64,000 bases of DNA from Anisus vortex. Taxonomy: Eukaryota; Mollusca; Gastropoda; Planorbidae. Positions 1 through 10,300 of this stretch are shown in pieces. Each line of letters opens with the position of its first letter. Within the stretch, counting starts at the first letter, position 1. The translations under genes were made by a program, and so were the position numbers. The stretch covers positions 27,850,822-27,914,821 of the forward strand of contig OX421507.1 in assembly GCA_949126835.1 (NCBI GenBank). The letters are read 5' to 3'. The notes under the pieces are model-generated. The model searched no databases. It was not told where the DNA came from and worked only from the letters and a program-made list of their open reading frames with translations.

Positions 1-838
1 CGCGAGTCTCAATCTGGTGTTTAAGAAACAAGAGGGGGATGGCAAATAATCTAAATTATAAACATTGCTTGCCTTGTTTCCTTGTGCTATAGACATTGGG
101 GGGGGGGTAGGGGTTACATTTGGTTTCTATTTAAATGTTCCTTTGTATGCATTAGTTAAATAACGTAAATAGTAAAAAAAAAATTACGGTGTATTTATTC
201 ATTGTTTTTCTTAAATTTAATTTTTAGTCAAACGAACTAATCAACTTTTTTTTGTTACATAATTTGTATGCTTTATATATACATTTTTAGTGTCATTTTA
301 GCACCTTTCGCAAATTCAACGCCTGGGGCCCATCTCCTCCATCTTTCTCTGGTTACGCTATTGCAAACATGTCACAAATCAGGCACTTTCTATAGGCCTA
401 ATGCTTACTTTATTTCGTGCCATTAGTTTCATTTAGTAGACTAGAGCAGGGGTCGGCAAACTTTAGATAATAGTGTGCCAAAGTAGCATTTCTAAATCTT
501 TCAGGGTGCCAACGGCCTTAATGTCATCCTGCTCTTTTCATGCAGACGATACTTAAACTTTCTTTTTGTTGGTCTTTTACGTGAAATTTAAATCGTTCTG
601 CGTGCCAAGTGTAGCACGCATTCCGTAGGTAGCCCATCCTCAGACTAGAGTGTAGTTCTACAAATATGGTCAATAAAAACAGTGGATATGTTAAGTTTGC
701 CAAATTTACCGTTGCCAAAATTACCGCTTTGATATTTTTTCCGAAATTACCGTTTTAGATTTTACCGTTGCCAAAATGACCTTGCCGAAAATACCGTTGA
801 CGAATTTACCCTTGCCGAATTTACAGTGATTCAAATAA
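1..838. repeat. Left arm of a large inverted repeat (truncated by window start)
   Basis: This segment reappears in reverse complement at 3726-4439 and continues at 13353-13412, beyond a later retrotransposon insertion. Position 1 pairs with about 13412, so the arm probably extends left of the window. It contains a G-run near 101, a small hAT element, and at 690-835 a cluster of about ten degenerate 15-17-bp units of the type TTGCCAAAATTACCG. A third, partial copy lies at 14830-15260. No coding potential was seen. The arrangement resembles a foldback-type element or an inverted duplication. Confidence 0.8.
447..642 (+). mobile_element. hAT-type MITE, 196 bp, 8-bp TSD
   Basis: The element starts CAGGGGTCGGCAAACT and ends in a degenerate complement (GTAGGTAGCCCATCCTCA). 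It is flanked by the 8-bp direct repeat GACTAGAG at 439-446 and 643-650. An 8-bp target duplication with CAGGGGTCGG-like termini is characteristic of hAT transposons. No transposase is present, so it is non-autonomous. The same insertion, in inverted context, sits at 3912-4108, and its remnant is at about 14955-15066. Confidence 0.85.
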
Positions 839-1204
839 ATATATAGGCCCTAAAAATAAATTAAATGCACAGTTAAAGTAAATATAGCAAACTTAGACTC
901 ACTGTTCAGACTAATTTCGAGGTTTGTAATTAACAAGTAGAGATAATAGTTTATAATAATAATATCTGCATGTTTCAAATAAAGTTTCTCTATTGGCATA
1001 TACAGATTTGGTGCGGACTTATGACAGATGATTATGCGTCGGTTGCAGTCATAAGACATGCACACTCCCCAAATAAATTCAGGTACTACATTCTCTCACT
1101 CTTTCTCATATTCTTTATCACTCTCCTGTTGAGCATAAGGCATCAAAAAAATATAATTTCTTTAAATAATAAGTTAAAATTCGATTTTTATTAATATATC
1201 CTTT
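839..1204. other. No feature seen (AT-rich interval)
   Basis: AT-rich DNA between the inverted-repeat arm and the first minisatellite. Short open frames on both strands have no recognisable motif and are not supported as genes. Confidence 0.5.
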
Positions 1205-1880
1205 TTTTGTAATCAAATAACGTTAACTCGCTTCTCATCTGTCGAAATAAAAAAACGTTAACTAGCTTCTCATTCGTTGTAAACAAAGAACGTTAACTCG
1301 CTTTTCATACCTTGTAATCAATGAACGTTAACTCGCTTCTCATCTGTTGCAATCAAAGAACGTTAACTAGATTCTCATTCGTTGTAAACAAAGAACGTTA
1401 ACTCGCTTCTCATCCGTTGTAAACAAAGAACGTTAACTCGCTTCTTATCCGCTGTAGTTAATTAAAGTTATCTAGCTTCTAATCCGTTGTAAACAAAGAA
1501 CGTTAACTCGCTTATCATCCGTTGTAATTAAAGAACGTTAACTCGCTTCTCATCAGTTGTAATCAAAGAACGTTAACTCGCTTCTCATCCGCTGTAATCA
1601 AACAACGATAACTTGCTTCTTATCCGCTGCAATCAAAGAACGTTAACTCGCTTCTCATCCGTTGTAATCAAAGAACGTTAACTCGCTTCTCATCCGCTGT
1701 AATCAAAGAACGTTAACTCGCTTCTCGTCCGCTGTAATCAAAGAACGTTAACTCGCTTCTCATCTGCGGTAATCAATGAACTTTAACTTGCTACTCATCC
1801 GTTGTAATCAAAGAACATTAACTCGCTTCTCATCCGCTGTAAGCAAAGAAGGTTAACTCGCTTCTCATCAGTTTTAATCA
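1205..1880. repeat. 35-bp minisatellite, about 19 copies
   Basis: Tandem units of about 35 bp built on AACGTTAACTCGCTTCTCAT plus a variable CCGTTGTAATCAAAG linker. Units diverge by point changes and small length changes (CCGCTGT versus CCGTTGT, AATC versus AAAC). The array lies inside the loop of the large inverted repeat. Each unit contains the palindrome AACGTT. No open reading frame runs through it. Confidence 0.95.
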
Positions 1881-2029
1881 TTGTTTATTTCAGGGTCAGC
1901 GGCTCGGTTCAAAATTCTAAAGACTTTGCCGAAGCTTTCAATTGTCCAGTAGGATCCAACATGAATCCAATAAAAAAATGCAGCTTTTGGTAGAACATGA
2001 GATTTGAAGACACAGTGGAGATAGGCTGA

Positions 2030-2632
2030 CAAACACACACATTAACATACATACACACATACACAGAATGGCTAACTCAATCACACGCATAGAGAATGGC
2101 CAACTTACACACACACATAGAGAATGGATAATTTACACACCCACACAAAGAGAATGGCTAAATTTTACGCCTACACAGAAAGAATGGCTAACTTACACAC
2201 ACACACATAGAGTAGGGCTAACTTACACACTCACACATAGAGAATTGATAATTTACACACCCACACAAAGAGGATGGCTAAATTTCATACTTACACAGAG
2301 AGACTGGCTAACTTACACACACTCATAGAGTATGGCTAACTTAAACGCACACACACAGAATGGCATAGGCCTACTTACACACACATAGAGAATGGCTAAC
2401 CTACACACACACATAGAATGGCAGACCTACACACACATATACAGAATGGTTAACTTACACATACACATAGAGAGAATGGCTTACTTACACACATAGAATG
2501 ACAGACTTACACACACAGATAGAGAATGGCTTACTTACACACATAGAGAATGCAAGACTTACACACAAACATAGAGAATAACTAACATACATACACACAC
2601 ATAGAATGGCAGACAACCACACATATACAGAG
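2030..2632. repeat. 30-bp CACA-rich minisatellite
   Basis: Units of the type AGAATGGCTAACTTACACAC followed by CACACATAG. The period is exactly 30 bp from about 2061 to 2320 and then irregular (25-30 bp). Because 30 is divisible by three, one + frame stays open for 86 codons. That frame is a by-product of the repeat, not evidence for a protein. Confidence 0.93.
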
Positions 2633-3030
2633 TATATTTATGTAAAATAATATATTTTTTTGTTTCTTTCAGTCTTTTAATATTTTGAATTAATAAACAT
2701 CAACCATAAATGTTTTTAAAGAGTTTTTTTTAAAGCAATAAAGCAATACTTTTTAAAAATAATATACAAGTATGTCAAGAAAACCAAATGTTTAAAATGT
2801 ACTATAGTTAATATGTGGGTTTAATTATGAACTTAATTCTATTATGATCTCGTGGGTTTTCTAAAAATTAGTTGTACAGATTTCTATGTAACTACGTATA
2901 TTTATTTCGTATTTACTGAATCATAAAAGCAAATGGTCTAAGACTAAATTAAATATAACACATCAACTTTAGACGGACTTAAATGTCATCTATTATAGCC
3001 AGCAAGGTGATGATTAATTTGATCAGTCAG
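2633..3030. other. No feature seen (AT-rich)
   Basis: Very AT-rich sequence with homopolymer runs. No motif, repeat or coding signal was recognised on either strand. Confidence 0.5.
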
Positions 3031-3039
3031 AGACTTTTC

Positions 3040-3112
3040 TTTACTACTGTTGTGTGCCTTACAATCGTTAGGGTAAAGTAAAGCAGGCTGGGCATTGTGC
3101 TGGCCACACAAC
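3040..3112 (+). repeat. SINE body fragment
   Basis: The stretch reading GGGTAAAGTAAAGCAGG, GGGCATTGTGCTGGCCACACAA matches the middle of the SINE family seen more completely at 25893-26075, 38395-38650 and 48545-48740. There is no tRNA-like head here, so it is a short, diverged fragment. Confidence 0.45.
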
Positions 3113-3129
3113 TAGAGACAGACAAAGCG

Positions 3130-3725
3130 ATTAGACTAGCTGAAATGGCAGGTAGGAACAGGCAATTAGACGACCCACCCCCTTCCTCACCCGGCTCCCT
3201 TCATAGCAGTTTTGCAAACGGGCGCCATGTGCCTGTCTGGACTGACACCTTCCTACCAAAGCAATAACAATTCGATACCTACCTCACACGTTTTGAGGCG
3301 GCTATTTTCCCATGACGCGCCCCGCGAGTCGTGGTGCATGCATCTAGTGCCCACCTTCAGGGGAGACACCTACAAGGTCTACGCTAAACCAAGTCCCTCC
3401 GATTAGGACCCATATATACAACTAAAAATTGCCCTGCTTAACAAATTTGAGTTAAACGCACGGGTGTTTCAGAGTATTTTCAGGTCAGCCAGACTAGAAG
3501 AGGGAGAGTCAGTCAGGGAGTTAGTGGACAGGCTAAGGAAATACCTTAACAAATGGGTTGAATTAGCAAATCAGGATAGGGCATATGAATGCTTAATTGA
3601 TCTGATCCTTTCAGAGCAGTTACAGTCCATCATGCCCAGAACCGTAAACAAGTTCTTAGCCGAATGGGGTTTACAGGGGCTAAAGGAGGTTATCGTGGCC
3701 GACAATCGATATGTGTTGGCCCGAA
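3130..3725 (+). pseudogene. Ty3/gypsy Gag relic with SCAN-like region
   Basis: A + strand reading, broken by at least a stop around 3270 and another around 3405, gives the pattern of a metazoan Ty3/gypsy Gag: 'DTYLTRFEAAIF', 'ESWCMHLVP', 'YKVYAK', then from 3464 an open stretch with 'GESVRELVDRLRKYLNKWVE' and 'SEQLQSIMPRTVNKFL'. The second part is like the SCAN-related segment of such Gag proteins; compare 'LREQLLEVAPEGLKVFL' in the element at 16042-22281. There is no nucleocapsid, protease or pol beside it. The coding sequence stops where the inverted-repeat arm begins at 3726, so it looks like a captured or truncated fragment. Confidence 0.65.
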
Positions 3726-4439
3726 TCACTGTAAATTTTGCAACAGTATTTTCGTCAACGGTATTTTTGGCAAGGTAATTTTGGCAAAGGTAAATTCGAA
3801 AAAGGTAATTTCGCAAAACTATCAAAGCGGTAATATTGGCAACGGTAAATTTGGCAAACTTAACATATCCACTGTTTTTATTGACTGTATTGTTAGTACT
3901 AAACTCTAGTCCGGGGATGGGCAACCTACGGAATGTATGCTAGACTTGGCACGCAGTACGGTTTTAAATTTCACGTGAAAGAGCACCAAAAAGGAAGTTT
4001 AAGTATCTACTGCATGAAAATAGCAGGATGACATTAAGGCCGTTGGCACCCTGAAAAATTTAGAAATGCTACTTTGGGACACTATTATATAAAGTTTGCC
4101 GACCCCTGCTCTAGTCTACTAAATGAAGCTAATGGCACGAAATGAAAATAGCATTATAGAAAGTGCCTGATTTGTGACATGTTTGCAATAGCGTAACCAG
4201 AGAAGATAAGCCCCAGGTATTGAGTTTATGAGACGTGCTAAAATGAAAAAAAAATGTATAAATAAAGCATACAAATTAGGTAACAAAAAAATAATAATTA
4301 ATTCGTTTGACTAAAAATTATATTTAAGAAAAACATTAAATTTACGCTATTTAACTAATGCATAAGAATAGGAACATTTTAATAGACGCCATAAGTAACC
4401 ATCCCGTCTATAGCACAAGGAAACAATGGCAAAGCAATA
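3726..4439. repeat. Right arm of the large inverted repeat (inner part)
   Basis: Reverse complement of about 100-838. It carries the same TTGCCAAAATTACCG-type micro-repeats (3726-3880), the same hAT element (3912-4108) and the same flanking unique sequence (for example GACATGTTTGCAATAGCGTAACC). The arm is cut at 4440 by the LTR array and resumes at 13353 with TAGATTATTTGCCATCCCC, the complement of the left arm's GGGGATGGCAAATAATCTA. Confidence 0.8.
3912..4108 (-). mobile_element. hAT-type MITE, 197 bp, 8-bp TSD
   Basis: Inverted copy of the element at 447-642. It starts CGGGGATGGGCAACCTAC, ends AGTTTGCCGACCCCTG, and is flanked by CTCTAGTC at 3904-3911 and 4109-4116. Since the same site is occupied in both arms, the hAT insertion predates the inverted duplication of the arms. 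Confidence 0.85.
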
Positions 4440-4444
4440 TTACG

Positions 4445-4837
4445 TGTAGCGTAAATGTGAATGTAGTAATTGGTGCGCAAGAGAATGCACATTGTGAACG
4501 AAATAGTGATGACGTCAGTTGTTTTGTGGGTACACATGTTTTGGATAGAAGAGATAGCAACGGGGTTAGAATAGGCTAGTAGTTTGTTGAGGCCGGTTGT
4601 AGTGATATAAAGAACGATCTTAATAGTTGATTGTTTGGCTGTTAGAAGTACTGTTTTATGCATCGCATCTTTGCATGTTATTTGGTAATTAAAGTTTGAT
4701 TATTGTTTACTACATGGAGAGTTATTATCTGATGTCATTGTTACGCACCCTGAGTAGTAAGAGAGAGCTAGCCGTGGTTGGATATATGAATACCTCTATG
4801 TGATGTTTACAGTTACATAGAGAAGACAGACGTAACA
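4445..4837 (+). repeat. Complete LTR (393 bp) in inverted orientation
   Basis: Begins TGTAGCGTAAATGTG and ends GACAGACGTAACA (TG...CA). It is oriented opposite to the other three LTRs of the array. It shares diagnostic bases with the truncated LTR at 13139-13347 (AAGAACGATC, GTAGTGATAT, AGAAGTACTG), whereas the two inner LTRs share different ones. It is followed by TAT and then directly by - oriented RNase H sequence at about 4843. Confidence 0.85.
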
Positions 4838-4842
4838 TATTT

Positions 4843-5475
4843 ATTCTAAGAATCGGTTTATTTGAAAACACCTTCTGAATTAATTCCAGTGCCCTATTGC
4901 ATTCTTCTGACCATTTGATTTTGTTAGGTTCTCCCTTTTTTATTAATTTTGTCAATGGATCAGTTATGTTAGCAAAGTTTGAAATGAACTTTCTGTAAAA
5001 ATTACATAAACCTAATAAACTCCTAACTTCTTTTTTTAGTTTTAGGTTTCTGTATATTTAAAATCCTAGAAACTGTCTCATCCAAAGGCTTAATAGAATT
5101 ACCAGCAATTTTATGTCCCAGGAAAGTTATCTCCTCCAACCCTATTTCAATTTTTGTGGGCTTTATAGTTAAGTTATTATCTCTCAATATCTGAAAAAAT
5201 TTCCATTAAACTCTTCAAATGCTCCTCCCAAGAGTTGCTGAAAATGCATATGTCATCCAGATAAAAAATTACATCATTCCTATGCCCAAACAAAGTATTC
5301 ATCATCCTGTTAAATGTAGCCGGAGCGTTAACCAAACCGAAACTCATGACATTCCATTGGAATAACCCAAAAGGAGTGATAAAACTTGTAAAGGGTTTAG
5401 ATCTATCAGTGAGTGATATCTGATAATAACCCTTTGACTTACCACTTGAATTACCACCTGTTTTAAATCTTTCCC
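4843..5475 (-). pseudogene. Gmr1-like body A: RT end and RNase H start (deleted copy)
   Basis: On the - strand this stretch reads the 3' half of RT and the start of the RNase H region, nearly identical to 8098-8690 in body B, but with extra frameshifts (for example one more T near 5035). About 5456-5475 is the scar of an internal deletion: integrase N-terminal sequence runs straight into RT sequence, removing the integrase core and the 5' part of RT (about 3 kb in body B). The fragment ends at 4843 against the inverted LTR. Confidence 0.8.
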
Positions 5476-6488
5476 TTCATCATGTGCTATTCTGATCAAT
5501 ATATTAGTTTCTTTGTCTATTATGAAATGAGCTTTGCCCCCTGATTTATTTGTTTTCATTGCTGCTTTAAATAATCCCTCTAACTCAGGATCTTCCCTTT
5601 GTTCTCAGCTAATGTCATTTTATCTACTTGTAAACTGTTGATATCTTCTTCAATAACATTATTATTTATGTTTTCTACTTTTCTATCTCCCTGATCCATT
5701 TCATTGCTATCAGTAATATGTTCACATTGTTCTATAGCTACACTATTATCACTAACCAACTCATGACTGACAATCATATTACTATGGCATTCCTTTTCGC
5801 TACTCCTATGTATTCCTGTGCAATTTTCTTCTTTCCATTTTTCTATTTCTTCATCTGAACAACACTTAACTCCCTCTACATTTCCTACAATTAAATCTAT
5901 TGGTGCTCTTTCAACAACATATGTCAATACCTTTCCCTTCAAAAATGGTGTGTCTATATCCACATATGCTTTTGGTAAATTTATGTATCTCCCATCAAAA
6001 TATTGGCATTTCCCAAAATCCCCTGTATATTGATCTGCCCTCACAAATTCAGATTTTAAACATACAACAGAACTACCACTGTCCCTCAAAGTATTCACCG
6101 GCCTATTATTTACATATCCAGGGTACAATTGAATACCCTGTTTCCCTGACACAATAGCATTACAATGATCATTACCATTTCTATTCTCTTTATGCTTCCT
6201 ATGATCTTTCCTATCTTTATCGTTCCCAAAATAGTTACTGCCTTTGTTCCCCAGGCTACCATTATTTTGTTTACACTCTCTATGATTATGGTAATGTGTT
6301 TTACATATGTAACAATATGTTTTTTCTTTGAATCCTATCTCTACAGTTCCTAGCCAAATGATTTTCTTTCCACATATAAAACACTGAAAACCCTTCCTAC
6401 CATCCAATGATTTACTCCTAACTCTTCTCATGGGCTGATTATTATTATACCTGCTGAAACACAAGACAGACGTAACATATTGGCGCCC
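5476..6488 (-). pseudogene. Gmr1-like body A: nucleocapsid, protease and start of integrase
   Basis: The - strand open frame (about 6548 to 5580) carries a CCHC zinc knuckle (CX2CX4HX4C in 'CYICKTHYHNHREC') and an aspartic protease with 'LRDSGSSVVCLKSEF' and the flap-like 'LIVGNVEG'. It then breaks near 5600 and continues into the integrase linker. No capsid-like Gag precedes it: the frame starts within or beside the LTR, so most of gag is missing. The downstream half of a first CCHC knuckle sits in the adjacent frame. This is near-identical to 10235-11341 in body B. Confidence 0.8.
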
Positions 6489-6879
6489 TGTTACGTCTGT
6501 CTTCTCTATGTATCTGCAAACATCACATAGAGGTATTCTTATATCCAACCACGGCTAGCTCTCTTAATACTCAGGGTGCGTAACAATGACATCAGATAAT
6601 AACTCTCCATGTAGTAAACAATAATCAAACTTTAATTACCAAATAACATGCAAAGATGCGATGTATAAAACAGTAATTCTAACAGCCAAACAATCAACTA
6701 TTAAGACCGTTCTCTATATCAATACAAATGGCCTCAACAAACTACTAGCCTATTCTAACCCCGTTGCTATCTCTTCTATCCAAAACATGTGTACCCACAA
6801 AACAACTGACGTCATCACTATTTCGTTCACAATGTGCATTCTCTTGCGCACCAATTACTACATTCACATTTACGCTACA
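6489..6879 (-). repeat. Inner LTR (391 bp)
   Basis: On the + strand it runs from TGTTACGTCTGTC to TACGCTACA, so in element sense it is TGTAGCG...GACGTAACA. It is the 3' LTR of body B and at the same time the 5' LTR of body A. It carries the inner-type variants (AGAACGGTC, TTGATATAG, AATTACTG), as does the LTR at 11342-11732. In + coordinates 6880-6900 (ttacccccttcaccccctaa) is the complement of a polypurine tract directly abutting it. Confidence 0.9.
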
Positions 6880-7716
6880 TTACCCCCTTCACCCCCTAAA
6901 AAAATTGTTTACAATTTTTTTTCATATTTCTATTATATACAATTTCCTGTATTTCATACACAAAATACTACCCACTCTACCACATATATAATCAAATATA
7001 TATATAATCAAGATTCATACTTAAAATCATTTAACATCAATATCAACCAATTATTATATTAAATAATAAGCTTAATTAATCCAATTAACAACAATGTTCG
7101 TTATAGCGAGTCTGTTATGATGACGTTGTTTGAAAAATCACAACACTAATCAACCTTGTCAATTTGGTCCATTTATTTCAAGTACAATTGAATCCAGTCC
7201 TATTCCAGTTTATTAAAAAAACGCCAATCAGTTCCATTTCTTCTGTACCACTTAGTTATAATTGTCTTATAGTTCATAAACCTGTAGTTCCACTGTACAT
7301 TAACTCATATTGTAATATGAAGAACACACATCCATAAGCCATGTCATTTCACCTGGTTGCATAGTTATATAGTTTCAATCCCTTAGTGAGAATCAGTCCT
7401 TTGACATCACGATTCAAATCCCAAACGAATAACGTACGGTGATGACGTACCAGAATGGCTTGAAGATACGCTTTCCAGTATTAAGCAGTTTTTTTATAGG
7501 TGTTTTAGGACAAACGACCCATACTAAGCAACAACTGAAGACACTTCCGGATCATCCGAACCCGTCCTCTCACAGACCAAGCTATGGAAAAACACAAAAT
7601 GTAACCCATTATAGTAACTGAACAAACATTTTAATACACTAAACGCGTAACGCGAAAAAGAAATCTGGTGTAAATGTTAAAACATACAATAAACACCAAT
7701 ACCAATGTAAATATAA
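6880..7716 (-). other. 3' untranslated region and polypurine tract of body B
   Basis: Non-coding sequence between the RNase H stop (7717) and the 3' LTR. In element sense it ends with a purine tract of the form AGGGGGTGAAGGGGG next to the LTR, as required for plus-strand priming. It is almost identical to 11733-12567, the same region of body C. No open frame is shared by both copies. Confidence 0.75.
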
Positions 7717-8445
7717 CTATGTACATCTAGAAAGACAGTCAGCCACTATATTCTGCTTCCCAGGTATCGTTTGCACAGTAAAGTTATAGTCCTGTAAAAT
7801 CAAACTCCACTTATCAACCCTTCCATTCTTTAATTTCTTTGAAGTAATAAATGCTAAAGGAGCATGATCAGTACACAGTGTAAAATGTACCCCCAATAAA
7901 TATCTATCAAATTTAATTATGCTCCAAACAATTGCAAGTCCCTCTTTCTCCACCGTGGCATACCTAAGTTCCCCTTTTCTAAGTTTCCTGCTAATATATT
8001 GTACAGGGTGTAAAATACCATTATACTCCTGTGCTAAACATCACGCAACTGCAGTATTTGATGCACCAGTGCACAATACAAAAGGTTTGTTCACATCAGG
8101 AATTCTAAGAATCGGTTTATTTGAAAACACCTTCTGAATTAATTCCAGTGCCCTATTGCATTCTTCTGACCATTTGATTTTGTTAGGTTCTCCCTTTTTT
8201 ATTAATTTTGTCAATGGATCAGTTATGTTAGCAAAGTTTGAAATGAACTTTCTGTAAAAATTACATAAACCTAATAAACTCCTAACTTCTTTTTTAGTTT
8301 TAGGTTTCTGTATATTTAAAATCCTAGAAACTGTCTCATCCAAAGGCTTAATAGAATTACCAGCAATTTTATGTCCCAGGAAAGTTATCTCCTCCAACCC
8401 TATTTCAATTTTTGTGGGCTTTATAGTTAAGTTATTATCTCTCAA
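7717..8445 (-). pseudogene. Gmr1-like body B: RT connection and RNase H
   Basis: Reads the end of RT ('LGHKIAGNSIKPLDE', 'LLGLCNFYRKFISNFANIT') and Ty3-type RNase H ending 'CTDHAPLAFITSKKL' and 'PGKQNIVADCLSRC'. A TGA at 8041-8043 interrupts it where body C (12896 region) has a glycine codon, a single-base nonsense change private to this copy. A frameshift in a T-run (- strand sense, near 8450) separates it from the RT frame. The RNase H acidic residues lie around the stop, so the enzyme is inactivated. Confidence 0.85.
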
Positions 8446-9243
8446 TATCTGAAAAAAATTCCTTTAAACTCTTCAAATGCTCCTCCCAAGAGTTGCTGAA
8501 AATACATATGTCATCCAGATAAAAAAATACATCATTCCTATGCCCAAACAAAGTATTCATCATCCTGTTAAATGTAGCCGGAGCGTTAACCAAACCGAAA
8601 CTCATGACATTCCATTGGAATAACCCAAAAGGAGTGATAAAACTTGTAAAGGGTTTAGATCTATCAGTGAGTGATATCTGATAATAACCCTTTGACATGT
8701 CCAGCTTTGTAAAAATCCAAGCATTAGCCAACTTAGTAAACATGACTTCCATGTGCCCCATTGGATAAGCATCAAACTGAGTAATCTTATTTAATTTCCT
8801 ATAATCTACACAAAGTCTAAGTGTCCCATCCTTTTTTCTTATCAGTACCATAGGTGATGCATAAGGTGAGTCTGGTGGTTCTATCATACCCATAAGTAAC
8901 AACTCATCCATTTCTTTTTTCAATTCTTTTTCAAAGTGTATAGGTACTGGATATTGTTTCATTCTTATTGGTTTATTATCTGTCAACACAATGTCATGTT
9001 CAATAACTCTAGTATGCCCTGGTAAATCTGAAAATATTTTCTCATACTCCTGCATTAATTCCTTAACCTTTAACCTTTTATCTACTTCTAATTTAGACAA
9101 ATCTACATCTTTCTCTGATTGTTTTTTCTTAATTTCTACTGTTTGTATCTCTTTGGTATCCTCTTCCTCCCCATCTTCAACCAATATACCACAGCACAAC
9201 CTACCATTAGTATCCTGTCCACTAACAATCTGCAAAGGTTCCT
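8435..9243 (-). pseudogene. Gmr1-like body B: reverse transcriptase
   Basis: About 266 codons remain open. RT landmarks in order: 'GMIEPPDSPYASPMVLI', 'RKKDGTLRLCVDYRKLN', 'FTKLDMSKGYYQISL', 'FGLVNAPATFNRMMN', and the catalytic 'YLDDICIFS' (YxDD). These are Ty3/gypsy-type RT motifs, not Ty1/copia. The frame abuts the integrase C-terminus with a one-base frame change at an A-run next to 9250, so pol here was probably one polyprotein. It ends in the T-run frameshift before RNase H. Confidence 0.88.
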
Positions 9244-10300
9244 CAAAATAATTTTTTTAGCAAATCAATGTGCAATACTTTTAGTTTATCCTTAACCAAC
9301 ACCTCATAATCTACATCATTAATTTGTCTAGTAACCTTATATGGTCCCAACCACTGTGTAAAAAACTTGTTTTCTTTACTTGGCAACAAAACTAACACTA
9401 AATCATCAGGTTTTAATACTCTCAATTTTCTATTTTTATTAATTCTATCATAACACATCATGTGTTTCTTTTCTGTGTTTTTATTAGCTATTTCACAAGA
9501 TTTTATGATATTTTCTCTGGTTTCTATCACCATTTCATAAGCAGATTTATCATTCCCTTTTCACCACTATCCACTAAATCCTTAAAAATTGCCATGGGTC
9601 CTCTAGGATTGGCACCATAAACCAATTGAAAAGGTGAAAACCCTGTACTTTCATGTTTGGTTTCCCTATAAGCAAATAAGATGGATGGAATAACCAAATC
9701 CCAATCCCTTGGTTTATCGTTTGATATTTTTGACAAAGATTCTTTCAAAGTTTTATTAAACCTCTAGCACATCCCATTACACTGAGGGTGATATGGTGTA
9801 GTGAATTTTTGTTTTACCCCAAACATTTCCAACAATTCTTTTGTTAAACTTGATGTAAACTGTGTACCGCTATCTGAAATAACTTCATTTGGGAAACCAA
9901 TTCTAGTAAATATAAGATACAAACACTGTGTTATATCTTTAGCCTCTATTCTTTTAAGTGGAATAGCCTCAACCCATCTAGAACAAATATCCACCATTGT
10001 GAGAATGTATCTATGACCTCTAGCCGACATAATAGGTAATGGACCCACTAAAAAAATGGCTACCTTGGCTAAGGGTCTTTGAGCTGCTACACCAACCTGT
10101 AACGGAGCCTTAGTAGTATTACCTTTTGATCCTTTTAATTGACACACTTTACATTTCTTTATTTTTTCTCTTACATCATTTGCTAAGTTAGGCCAAAAAT
10201 TGTACATTAAAATTCTATTTTTAGTTTTAGATATCTACATATGTCCCGCCAAAGGAATGGAATGAGCTAAATCCAAAATCATGCCTCTATATTTCATTGG
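9243..10300 (-). pseudogene. Gmr1-like body B: integrase, upstream of RT
   Basis: Order on the - strand: the H2C2 zinc domain starts at the end of the protease frame ('HSIPLAGHM', stop at 10235) and continues 'CKVCQLK'. The rve core follows with first Asp in 'TMVDICSRWVEAI' and second Asp in 'ISDSGTQFTS'. Where the catalytic Glu should be, just before 'RFN' near 9772, the codon is TAG. Then 'HESTGFSPFQLVYGANPRGP', a frameshift near 9530, and a C-terminal segment with 'FTQWLGPYKVTRQINDVDYEV'. Two nonsense codons and at least one frameshift make it inactive. Its position before RT defines the Gmr1-like order. Confidence 0.85.

Noticed and set aside
2068..2328. 86-codon frame with repeated TPTQREWLN-like units
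   Set aside because: Artefact of the 30-bp CACA-rich minisatellite.
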